Shown here piece by piece: positions 1-6,244 of a stretch of DNA of 12,479 nt. How positions within the stretch are numbered: the first letter of the stretch is position 1; the number at the start of each line of letters is the position of its first letter. Source of the DNA: Candidatus Zixiibacteriota bacterium (lineage in GTDB: Bacteria; RBG-13-66-14; B26-G2; WVWN01); the NCBI GenBank assembly GCA_030613505.1, contig JAUWLW010000065.1, forward strand, positions 1 through 12,479. Reading direction: 5' to 3'. The position numbers and the translations under genes are program-made. The notes below the pieces were generated by a model. The model saw only the letters and a list, made by a program, of their open reading frames with translations. It was not told the origin of the DNA and ran no database searches.

Positions 1-338
1 AAGTACTGGATGCGGGCGTTCCTTTATTCGTCGACGTAGACGTTTCCGCTCGAGGCTATGGCGACGACATAGGGTCTTTTAAATTGGCCGTTTCCCGAGC
101 CCTGCGAGCCCCACTTGCCCAGGAAGCCGCCCGTCGAGGTGAAGTATTGGATGCGGTGGTTTAAACGATCGGCGACGTATACGTTACCGTTCGAGGCGAC
201 CGCGACGCCGTAGGGCAAATCGAACTGCCCGTTGCCCGTGCCGTACGAGCCCCACTTGCCCGCGTACTCGTACGCGGCGCCGGCGGCGCCGGCGAGGAAA
301 ACCGCCGCGACAACCGCGATAATTAAAAACCTTTTCAT
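1..338 (-). pseudogene. NHL beta-propeller gene, interrupted by in-frame TAA and cut by window edge
   Basis: Fifth paralogue of the NHL array. It begins at the ATG at 338-336 with a typical Sec signal peptide (MKRF, a hydrophobic stretch, then AGAAGAA, about residues 1-21). It has one full NHL blade (KWGSYGTGNGQF to RIQYF) and most of a second. A TAA at 26-24 stops translation after residue 104, inside blade 2, at VYVDE. The same frame then continues as RNARIQYF to the window edge, exactly as a blade should. The break is therefore a nonsense change within an otherwise intact frame, not the true end. A Shine-Dalgarno AGGAGG lies 7 nt upstream and overlaps the stop codon of the preceding paralogue. 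A 104-residue truncated product, or readthrough, cannot be excluded. A sequencing error is also possible. Confidence 0.8.
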
Positions 339-349
339 CTCTTAACCTC

Positions 350-1300
350 CTATCTAAACAGCGTCTTCACGCGGCCCAGCGAGGCGGGGGAGACGGCGGC
401 GCCCGACCAGCGGAAGTACTGGACGCGGTCGTTCCAAGTATCGGTGACGTAGAGGCGGACGCCCGTCGGCGAGAAAGCAACGTCCCAGGGATAATAAAAC
501 TGGCCGTTGCCGCCGCCGCGCGTACCCCATTCCCCCAGGTACGAGCCGGTGGGGGTGAAGTACTGGATGCGGTCGTTGTATTGGTCCGCTACGAAAACCT
601 TACGGTCCGCCGCCACAGTTAAACCACGAGGCCCTTCGAATTGACCGTTCCCCGGGCCGCGGGAGCCCCACTTACCACGGAAGGAACCGGAGGCCGTGAA
701 ATATTGAACGCGGCCGTTGCGATGGTCGGTCGCGTAAACGCGGCCGCCCGGCGCGACGGCTACGCCGCCGGGATTATTGAATTGGCCGTCGCCCGTTCCC
801 GGCGTACCCCACTTGCCGAGGAACGAACCGGTCGGCGTGAAATATTGGATGCGGTGGTTGAGACCGTCGGCTACGTATACGTTACCGTTGGGCGCGATGG
901 CTATCCCCTCGGGCCGGTTGAAGTAGCCGTCGCCGGACCCGCTCGCGCCCCACCGCCCGAGGTAAGACCCGGTGGCGGTGAAGTATTGAACGCGGTGGCC
1001 GTGATGCTCTGCTACGTAAACGGTACCGTTGGTAGCAACGGCCACGCCTAAAGGCGTATTAAGGCGGGGTAAACCAACCCACATGCCTAAAAACGAGCCC
1101 GTAGCGGTGAAGTACTGTACGCGGTCGTTGAGTATCTCGGCTACGTAAACGTTACCATTCGGGCCGACGGCTATGCCCCCAGGGTCATTGAATTGGCCCT
1201 GGCCTGAACCCGGCGTACCCCACTGGCCCTCGTAGACCCAGGCGGCGGAGGCCGCGGCCGCCAACGCTGCGGCCACCGAGATAACTAAAACCTTTTTCAT
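350..1300 (-). CDS. Secreted NHL-repeat six-bladed beta-propeller protein
   Basis: The 316-residue protein starts with a Sec signal peptide (MKKVLVIS, then an alanine-rich core ending near ASAAW, about residue 20). Six NHL repeats of about 47 residues follow, with the pattern WG..G.G.GQF..P.G.AV.PNG.VYVAD..N.R.QYFT.TGS.LG. Six blades would close into a beta-propeller. NHL propellers generally bind proteins, RNA or glycans; no catalytic residues are evident and the ligand is unknown. Blade 2 is short and lacks the G.G.GQF loop. The last blade carries the extra residue of the array's terminal blades (SPTGVRLYV). The protein ends in SPASLGRVKTLFR, a tail shared with its paralogues. It sits second in a group of three, 12 bp after the gene ending at 1313, with AGGAGG 8 nt before the ATG. 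Its own TAG overlaps the next ribosome site. Confidence 0.93.
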   Translation of the reverse strand: MKKVLVISVAAALAAAASAAWVYEGQWGTPGSGQGQFNDPGGIAVGPNGNVYVAEILNDRVQYFTATGSFLGMWVGLPRLNTPLGVAVATNGTVYVAEHHGHRVQYFTATGSYLGRWGASGSGDGYFNRPEGIAIAPNGNVYVADGLNHRIQYFTPTGSFLGKWGTPGTGDGQFNNPGGVAVAPGGRVYATDHRNGRVQYFTASGSFRGKWGSRGPGNGQFEGPRGLTVAADRKVFVADQYNDRIQYFTPTGSYLGEWGTRGGGNGQFYYPWDVAFSPTGVRLYVTDTWNDRVQYFRWSGAAVSPASLGRVKTLFR

Positions 1301-1315
1301 CGTTCGAACCTCCTA
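1301..1315 (-). promoter_or_regulatory. Stop codon fused to Shine-Dalgarno (array junction)
   Basis: On the minus strand the junction reads AGG TAG GAGG, so the AG of the upstream stop (1315-1313) is also the start of the AGGAGG ribosome site (1314-1309) for the ATG at 1300, 8 nt away. Nearly identical junctions occur at 352-339 and 3854-3841. This supports translational coupling and fixes the start codons of the downstream genes. It also suggests the duplicating unit included the junction. Confidence 0.8.
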
Positions 1316-2290
1316 CCTAAACAACGCCTTCACTCGGCCGAGGGAGGAGGGGGCGACGGCGGCGTTGACGCACTTAAAATATTGTATGCGGTGGTTATTA
1401 TAGCCGGCGACGTAGACGCGGTCGCCAGTAGGGGAAACCGCTACGCCGTAAGGATAGTAGAATTGGCCCGGGCCCGACCCCGGCGTACCCCACATGCCCA
1501 GGAAGCTTCCCGTCGCCGTGAAATACTGTATCCGATGGTTATCGGTATCGGCAACATATACGCGGCTGTTAGGCCCAACGGCTACGCCGTCACATTTACG
1601 GAAAAAGCCTTCGCCGGTGCCGTACGCGCCCCACATACCCAAGAAGCTGCCCGTAGGGGTAAAATATTGTAACCTCGAGTTATCGGTTTCGGTAACGTAC
1701 ACCGTTCCATTTGGCGCCACGGCTACCGCTTTCGGACAGTCGAATTGGCCTCTGCCGGAACCCCAAACACCCCACTTTCCCAAGAAGCTACCGTTCGCCG
1801 CGAAGTACTGGACGCGGTCGTGAAGACTATCGGCGACGTAAACGTTGCCGTTCGGCGCCACAGCCACGCCCATGGGGTCTTTAAATTGGCCGTTGCCGTT
1901 ACCTTGCGAACCCCACTTGCTCAGGAAACTACCGTTAGCGTCGAAGTATTGGATACGGTGGTTTTGACCGTCGGCGACATATACTATTTTACCGTCAGGT
2001 GCGGGGGCTGCGGAGCGCGGACGGTTGAACTGACCGTCGCCCGACCCCAGAGTACCCCACTTGCCTAAAAACGAGCCGGTCGCGGTGAAGTATTGGATGC
2101 GGTGGTTATCCTTATCCGCCACGTAGACGTTACCGTTTGGCGTGACAGCTACGTCTTCGGGATGGTAAAATTGACCGTCCCGTGTTCCGGGCGTGCCCCA
2201 TTGGCCTTCGTATTCGTACGTCGGCGGCGAGGCCCAGGCCGCCGCGGCCGCGAGCGCCGTAACCGCCGGGACAACTAAAACCTTTTTCAT
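1313..2290 (-). CDS. Secreted NHL-repeat six-bladed beta-propeller protein
   Basis: The 325-residue paralogue opens with MKKVLVVP and an alanine-rich signal peptide ending around AWASPPTYEYEG. Six NHL blades follow, each ending RIQYF or RVQYF. Blade 2 is atypical (PRSAAPAPDGKIVYV) and blade 5 has GFFRKCDG where a P-G usually occurs, so the propeller faces are not uniform. The C-terminus is VAPSSLGRVKALFR. It is the first gene of the downstream group of three. AGGAGG stands 8 nt before the ATG, inside a sequence closely resembling the other junctions, although no gene ends there now. The 584-bp region upstream carries a promoter, a leader with an intrinsic terminator and a duplicated spacer. 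The role is probably extracellular or periplasmic binding; the partner is unknown. Confidence 0.93.
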   Translation of the reverse strand: MKKVLVVPAVTALAAAAAWASPPTYEYEGQWGTPGTRDGQFYHPEDVAVTPNGNVYVADKDNHRIQYFTATGSFLGKWGTLGSGDGQFNRPRSAAPAPDGKIVYVADGQNHRIQYFDANGSFLSKWGSQGNGNGQFKDPMGVAVAPNGNVYVADSLHDRVQYFAANGSFLGKWGVWGSGRGQFDCPKAVAVAPNGTVYVTETDNSRLQYFTPTGSFLGMWGAYGTGEGFFRKCDGVAVGPNSRVYVADTDNHRIQYFTATGSFLGMWGTPGSGPGQFYYPYGVAVSPTGDRVYVAGYNNHRIQYFKCVNAAVAPSSLGRVKALFR

Positions 2291-2348
2291 AGTTCGACCT
2301 CCTGCTTAGTAATGAGCGCCCCCCAAAGAGCCGTGTCGGGTTAAGATT

Positions 2349-2386
2349 AAATAAAAACCCCAGGCCGGCACTTAGCCGAACCTGGG
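2349..2386 (-). terminator. Strong intrinsic terminator in the leader of the downstream NHL group
   Basis: On the minus strand CCCAGG pairs with CCTGGG, with a continuing inner stem (TCGGC with GCCGG, loop TAAGT). The hairpin is followed directly by GTTTTTATTT. It lies about 60 bp before the ATG at 2290 and about 120 bp after the promoter candidate at 2542-2514. It could end a small RNA, act as an attenuator for the operon, or stop transcripts arriving from the upstream NHL pair. Confidence 0.8.
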
Positions 2387-2507
2387 TAGTATCTCGCAAC
2401 GCGGGGCGCGCGAGACGCCGTACTTTGTTAAATTCGTTTCTCCCGACCCGGGCATACCCTCAAATCACCTCGGAAGTCCACCCGGTTACGTATACGCTCT
2501 CCCCTTG
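2353..2507 (-). ncRNA. Candidate small RNA or terminator-controlled leader
   Basis: The predicted transcript starts about 7 nt after the -10 box at 2514-2519 and ends at the intrinsic terminator, giving roughly 155 nt. It contains possible pairings of CCGGG (near 2485) with CCCGG (near 2450), a TCTCGC/GCGAGA stem just before the terminator, and the terminator hairpin itself. I found no convincing open frame with a ribosome site inside it and could not match it to a known riboswitch or housekeeping RNA. It may be an sRNA, an attenuated 5' leader, or simple spacer. Confidence 0.3.
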
Positions 2508-2513
2508 CGAGCC

Positions 2514-2542
2514 ATTTTGAAATAGCGCGGAACTTCTGTCAA
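2514..2542 (-). promoter_or_regulatory. Sigma70-type promoter candidate
   Basis: On the minus strand a perfect TTGACA (2542-2537) is followed by a 17-nt spacer and CAAAAT (2519-2514), which matches TATAAT at four positions. The start site would be near 2507, just downstream of the duplicated spacer. It could drive the NHL group beginning at 2290, subject to the terminator between them. Confidence 0.55.
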
Positions 2543-2568
2543 GCGAAATCGCCAGTGGGCTAAGCGGG

Positions 2569-2755
2569 GTTCGACCGGAGCCTATAAAGCGGCCTTGGCT
2601 TTTAAAGCGGCGACGCAGGTTATAAGTCTACGATAAGGTCGGTTATATTGGACTTCCCTGCCGCTCATTACGGCCCCTGATGCCAGTCCACGGTTCCCCC
2701 CGCTAAGCTCTCGGGTCAGTTAACAGGTTATAGCTCCCGAAACGTTTTTCGAAAC
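2569..2755 (-). repeat. Duplicated intergenic spacer, copy A
   Basis: About 187 bp here align almost end to end with 4923-5110, by eye at roughly 80-85% identity with only a few single-base gaps. The best-conserved blocks are GACTTCCCTGCCGCTC, GATGCCAGTCC, GTTAACAGGTTATAG and AAAGCGGCGACGC. No reading frame is shared between the copies because indels shift it, so it is probably not coding. On the minus strand GGACT and AGTCC flank a ~50-nt segment in both copies and could pair. Each copy lies upstream of an NHL gene group. Confidence 0.85.
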
Positions 2756-2793
2756 CCCGCTTCCACGCGGCCGAGGGAGGCCGGCGCGGCAAC
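2749..2793 (-). pseudogene. Relic of an NHL protein C-terminal tail
   Basis: The minus strand encodes VAAPASLGRVEAGFR, which closely matches the conserved tail of the array proteins (for example VSPASLGRVKTLFR). It is in frame with the TAG that ends the NHL gene at 2875, and the frame stays open for 48 codons after that stop (2874-2731) until a TAA at 2730-2728. No NHL blade precedes it, only degraded sequence with a possible GYRGSFAG trace. It looks like the remnant of a deleted sixth paralogue, whose end abuts the duplicated spacer. Confidence 0.65.
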
Positions 2794-2874
2794 GGGGAGG
2801 ATAAACAAGCCCGCGAAGGAGCCCCGGTAACCAGCCGGCCTCCGTAACGCACTCCCACTATTTAAACGACGCCG

Positions 2875-3840
2875 CTACCTGAACAGTGCCCTAACCTTCC
2901 CGAGTGATTCCGGCGCGACGGCCGGGTTCTGGAGCTTGAAGTACTGGATGCGGTGGCCTCGGAACTCGGCGACGTAAATCCGGGCACCGGTCGGTGAGAA
3001 GGCTACGCCGTAAGGAGACTTGAATTCGCCGTTGCCAGTCCCCCGTTTTCCCCATTTCCCCAGAAAGGAACCCGCCCGGGTGAAGTATTGGACACGGTTG
3101 TTCCACGAATCGGCGACGTAAACGTTGCCGCTGGGGGCCACCGTAACGCGGTGGATACCATAGAACTGGCCGTTGCCATTGCCGCGGGAGCCCCATTTCC
3201 CCAAGAAGGAGCCGGTTGCCGTGAAGTACTGCACCCGGTCGTTTACGGTGTCGGCAACGTAGACGTTACCGTTCGCCGCGACGTATACGCCAGCAGGTAC
3301 GTCGAATTGGCCGTTGCCCGAGCCCTTCGTGCCCCATCGGCCCAGTTGGGAACCCGTCGGCGTAAAGTATAGGATGCCAGGATAATCATCATAGCTATTG
3401 GCGACGTAAACGGTACCGCCCGGGGCGACGGCTACGTCGAGGGGACCAACGAATAGGCCTAACCAGCCCCATTTGCCAAGGAACGAGCCCGCCGGCGTGA
3501 AGTATTGAATGCGATGGTTATCGGTGTCCGCGACGTATACGTTGCCGTTGGGGGCCACGGCGACGCCACTTGGCTTAGAGAAAAAGCCATTGCCGGACCC
3601 GTACGAGCCCCATTTGCCGAGGAACGAGCCCGTCGAGGTGAAGTACTGGATGCGGTTGTTGCGGGCCTCAACCACGTAGACGTTGCCGGTAGGATTTACG
3701 GATACGCCGCGAGGTTCGGCAAACTCCCCGTTTCCGTTCCCTTCCTTGCCCCACTTGCCCTCGTACCCGTACTTGGGCGGCGAGGCCCAGGCGGCGGCGG
3801 CGAGCGCCGCGGCGGTTGCGGTAATTAAAACCCTCTTCAT
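2875..3840 (-). CDS. Secreted NHL-repeat six-bladed beta-propeller protein
   Basis: The 321-residue paralogue has signal peptide MKRVLITA plus an alanine-rich core ending near AWASPPKYGYEG. Six NHL blades follow. Blade 3 is degenerate: GWLGLFVGPLDVAV replaces the G.GNGQF..P.G loop and YDDYPGILYF replaces the usual N.R.QYF. The last blade has the characteristic SPTGARIYV insertion, and the protein ends VAPESLGKVRALFR. It is the second gene of the upstream pair, 11 bp after the gene ending at 3852, with the shared stop/ribosome-site junction. No gene follows within 580 bp; instead an in-frame tail relic and the spacer repeat lie downstream. A secreted binding or scaffold role is likely; the ligand is unknown. 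Confidence 0.93.
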   Translation of the reverse strand: MKRVLITATAAALAAAAWASPPKYGYEGKWGKEGNGNGEFAEPRGVSVNPTGNVYVVEARNNRIQYFTSTGSFLGKWGSYGSGNGFFSKPSGVAVAPNGNVYVADTDNHRIQYFTPAGSFLGKWGWLGLFVGPLDVAVAPGGTVYVANSYDDYPGILYFTPTGSQLGRWGTKGSGNGQFDVPAGVYVAANGNVYVADTVNDRVQYFTATGSFLGKWGSRGNGNGQFYGIHRVTVAPSGNVYVADSWNNRVQYFTRAGSFLGKWGKRGTGNGEFKSPYGVAFSPTGARIYVAEFRGHRIQYFKLQNPAVAPESLGKVRALFR

Positions 3841-3851
3841 CTCTCAACCTC

Positions 3852-4826
3852 CTACCTAAACAACGCCTTCACCCGGCCGAGGGAAACGGGCACGATTCTG
3901 GCTCCGGTGTCGTAAAAATATTGGATATGGTTATTCGTATCGGCGACGTAAACCCGGGAGCCTGTAGCGTTTAAACACAATCCTCCTGGCGCTATGAACT
4001 GCCCTTTGCCCCAGCCGAATGAACCCCATTGGCCGAGGTAGGACCCGGCAGGAGTGAAGTATTGGACCCGGTTGTTACGTGAGTCGGCGACGTATACGTT
4101 GTTTCCTCGGGGGGCAACGGCGACATCCCGCGGGTTACGGAACTGGCCATTACCCGTGCCGTACGACCCCCACTGGCCTAAATAGGAGCCGGTTGCGGTA
4201 AAGTATTGGATACGGTGGTTATACCAGTCGGCTACGTACACGTAGCCCCCCGAGGGGGCAACGGCGACCCCCCGCGGGTAATGGAATTGGCCGTTGCCCG
4301 TCCCGTACGACCCCCACTTACCTAAATAGGAGCCCGTTGCGGTAAAGTATTGGATGCGGTGGTTATATGAGTCGCCTACGTACACGTTGCCGCCGGCGGC
4401 AAACGCGATGCCCCACGGGTGATCGAACTGGCCGTTCCCCGTGCCTAAGTTGCCCCACTGGCCGAGGTAGGAGCCCGATGCGGTAAAGTACTGGATACGG
4501 TGGTTATAGAAGTCTGCTACGTAGACGTTGTCGGTTCGGGCGGCGCCGACGCCGGTCGGGTGAAAGAACTGGCCGTTCCCCGTGCCTATCGATCCCCATT
4601 TGCCGAGGTAGGAGCCGGTAGCCGTGAAGTATTGTACCCGGTCGTTTCCGTAGTCGGTTACGTAGACGTTGCCGTTTGATACGGCGGCGACGCCGGCCGG
4701 GGTATAGAACTGGCCGTTGCCCGAGCCGGACGAGCCCCACTCCCCCTCATACACCCACTCGCCGAAAGCGCAAACGGCCGCGAACGCCACAAACGCCGCG
4801 GCCGTAATTATGTCGAGTTTATTCAT
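3852..4826 (-). CDS. Secreted NHL-repeat six-bladed beta-propeller protein
   Basis: The 324-residue paralogue heads the upstream pair. Its N-terminus (MNKLDIIT, hydrophobic core, AFGEW) differs from the MKK/MKR starts of its siblings but still looks like a Sec signal peptide. Six regular NHL blades follow, with GTGNGQF loops and more aromatic residues than the paralogues (FYNHRIQYF, SYNHRIQYF, WYNHRIQYF). Blades 2-5 are the most uniform in the window, and parts of two are nearly identical at the DNA level. The last blade has the terminal-type insertion (ATGSRVYV) but a shortened TNNHIQYF. The tail is VPVSLGRVKALFR. GAGGAGG lies 9 nt before the ATG, and an extended -10 promoter lies about 40 bp upstream. 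Confidence 0.93.
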   Translation of the reverse strand: MNKLDIITAAAFVAFAAVCAFGEWVYEGEWGSSGSGNGQFYTPAGVAAVSNGNVYVTDYGNDRVQYFTATGSYLGKWGSIGTGNGQFFHPTGVGAARTDNVYVADFYNHRIQYFTASGSYLGQWGNLGTGNGQFDHPWGIAFAAGGNVYVGDSYNHRIQYFTATGSYLGKWGSYGTGNGQFHYPRGVAVAPSGGYVYVADWYNHRIQYFTATGSYLGQWGSYGTGNGQFRNPRDVAVAPRGNNVYVADSRNNRVQYFTPAGSYLGQWGSFGWGKGQFIAPGGLCLNATGSRVYVADTNNHIQYFYDTGARIVPVSLGRVKALFR

Positions 4827-4863
4827 TTCCCAAATCCTCCTCGAGTTATTGCCCTTTCGGTTA

Positions 4864-4872
4864 ATTATAACA
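4864..4872 (-). promoter_or_regulatory. Extended -10 promoter candidate for the upstream NHL pair
   Basis: The minus strand reads TGTTATAAT, a perfect TATAAT with the TGn extension, in an AT-rich stretch directly before the operon. No good -35 box is present at 16-18 nt, which is tolerated by extended -10 promoters. The leader to the ATG at 4826 would be about 30 nt. Confidence 0.6.
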
Positions 4873-4894
4873 GATAATCACAAATAGAGTTTAT

Positions 4895-4918
4895 AAAAAA
4901 GTCGCGCGAAGGCGCAAA
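4895..4918 (-). terminator. Intrinsic terminator before the NHL pair
   Basis: On the minus strand a GCGC-CTTC-GCGC hairpin, extended by a T-G and a T-A pair, is followed after two bases by six T. It lies about 220 bp after the stop of the BamE-like gene and just before the NHL promoter, so it probably separates those two transcription units. The stem is short, so efficiency is uncertain. Confidence 0.6.
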
Positions 4919-4922
4919 CGGC

Positions 4923-5110
4923 GTTCGACCGGAAGCTCCGAAGTGGCCTTTACTTCCAAAGCGGCGACGCGAGTTATTAAGTCTACGATAATGTCCGTTA
5001 TAGTGGACTTCCCTGCCGCTCGATTTCGGGCCCCGATGCCAGTCCGCGGTTCCCCCGTTAATCTCTCGGGTTAGTTAACAGGTTATAGTTCCCGAACATT
5101 TTATCGAAAC
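4923..5110 (-). repeat. Duplicated intergenic spacer, copy B
   Basis: Second copy of the sequence at 2569-2755. At its upstream end, adjoining the BamE-like gene, the minus strand reads GCG TTG TTT CGA TAA, which would encode ALFR-stop, the exact ending of the NHL proteins. In copy A the matching position encodes AGFR. The spacer thus seems to be the original 3' flank of an NHL gene, carried along in duplications and retained after that gene was lost. A conserved RNA structure or a mobile repeat remains possible. Confidence 0.85.
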
Positions 5111-5138
5111 AACGCCATCCCGCCGCCGAAATCCCGCC

Positions 5139-5594
5139 TTAATCGTCAAATCCCTCACCTATAGACCTGGTTTTTAGCTTTTCTCCTCCCGGAGTTATCA
5201 TAACAGCTTTTACCAGTATCAGCGTATTCGGCCGCGTATAGCCGGACGCGGGGTCAACGTACGTCCCGTACTTGAAAATGACCGTAATAGACTCGAGCGC
5301 GAGCATACCCTCTTCCGCTGTTTTCAATATTTCCTGCTCACTTGCTCCTCCGTAGAGGGCTGACCTCGCCTCCAAGGCTGCGGCCATTGAAGCCTCAGTA
5401 TGATACGTCCATACGAGTATGGTTTCGCCTTCGTAGCTCTCATACCCGCTCTCGTCCGGCCAACCCAAAATCTCCGTGACCTGCTGACGGTACATACCTA
5501 CTCGGAGTTTATCGAAATTCTCGTCTGTAACTACGTCAGCAGCGCCGGCCGCGACCACGAAGATTAACGACGCGAAAATTATCGCCCTACGCAT
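5139..5594 (-). CDS. Exported BamE/SmpA-like small protein
   Basis: I place the start at the ATG at 5594 because it gives a clean Sec signal peptide (MRRAIIFASLIFVVAAGAA) behind a GGGGCGAG ribosome-site-like sequence. A longer reading from 5642 would add 16 residues (MRGWALEPF...) that destroy the signal. The mature part begins with NFDKLRVGMYRQQVTEILGW, then PDESGYESY and VWTYH. This is the pattern of the SmpA/OmlA (BamE) fold: a helix with 'xxGM...V..ILG.P' followed by beta strands. In BamE the domain supports outer-membrane protein assembly, but many small periplasmic proteins share it. No lipobox cysteine is present, so it is probably soluble rather than a lipoprotein. The 151-residue length fits a single domain plus a C-terminal strand region. 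It appears to be transcribed alone. Confidence 0.72.
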   Translation of the reverse strand: MRRAIIFASLIFVVAAGAADVVTDENFDKLRVGMYRQQVTEILGWPDESGYESYEGETILVWTYHTEASMAAALEARSALYGGASEQEILKTAEEGMLALESITVIFKYGTYVDPASGYTRPNTLILVKAVMITPGGEKLKTRSIGEGFDD

Positions 5595-5642
5595 AGCTCG
5601 CCCCCTTGTCCCGCGGAACGGTTCGAGCGCCCATCCGCGCAC

Positions 5643-6244
5643 CCGAATCCCTGGACCGCTTGCTGCGCAACGTTGGAATCACGCCGAACGTGACCCGTTA
5701 AACTCCCTCTTCGAACGTTAACCTCTCTTCTTTCGTCCGCCTTCACTCGTCGCCGTTCGAGGTATCAGCACTCTTTTTGACCGCATCGCCCGTTTTGTTC
5801 CGATAGCGGCAGACGCGATTTCCCGCCTCCTGACGCGCCAAATAAGCCCGGGTTATCAAGATACCAAAAACCCTGGAACGTCGATTCTGGCACACCGTTA
5901 AAAGCCGCCAAGGGATTTCTGATGGGGAGTTCCGCTACCGGAGGAAGCGCCGCCGCCCTCCCCGCTTATAACCGCGTTCGCTCCTTCGTCTCCTCTACGC
6001 TTCGGCGTAATGCTTCTTTACGTATCCATAACCCCGTCGACCGCGCGCCGGGTTAAATGGCACAAAAGCGCGCCTTAAATATGGTACGGAGTTCTTTAGT
6101 CGGGGCGGCTTAAGCGAATGCGCGGGAGGTGGGACCCAGGGAGAGGCGGCGCATCCGGTTGTGGAGCCTGTAGTCCACGTATCAGTACGTCCCGCGTTTA
6201 TAAAGGCGGGCTACGTTTGTGGAGTTCGGTTAATACCCTAACGC
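5643..6244. other. Gene-poor region of about 600 bp
   Basis: I see no gene here. On the minus strand a 63-codon stretch is open between stops (5934-5743) with somewhat protein-like composition (ILITRAYLARQEAGNR, then VCRYRNKTGDAVKK). It lacks an ATG and a ribosome site; only a GTG is available. A short CCCGC/GCGGG hairpin follows the ATPase gene (around 6190-6209) without a T-run. Nothing here matches the duplicated NHL spacer. Confidence 0.5.

Noticed and set aside
641-1051. Plus-strand open frames opposite the NHL genes (here and at 1382-2278, 3088-3372, 3505-3828)
   Set aside because: They mirror the repeat structure of the antisense NHL genes, lack signal peptides and ribosome sites, and show only the repetitive composition expected of the complement.
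2130-2399. An 89-codon minus-strand frame overlapping the start of the NHL gene at 2290
   Set aside because: It runs through the terminator hairpin and into the NHL signal peptide in another frame; no ribosome site and no recognisable product.
2728-2874. Extension of the NHL gene at 2875 by stop readthrough as a normal product
   Set aside because: The 48 extra codons hold mostly degraded sequence and only the tail motif is recognisable, so a gene relic is the simpler explanation.
350-4826. Regularly spaced repeats suggesting a CRISPR array
   Set aside because: The ~141-144 bp periodicity is that of 47-48 codon NHL blades in continuous coding frames; there are no short identical repeats with unique spacers and no cas genes.
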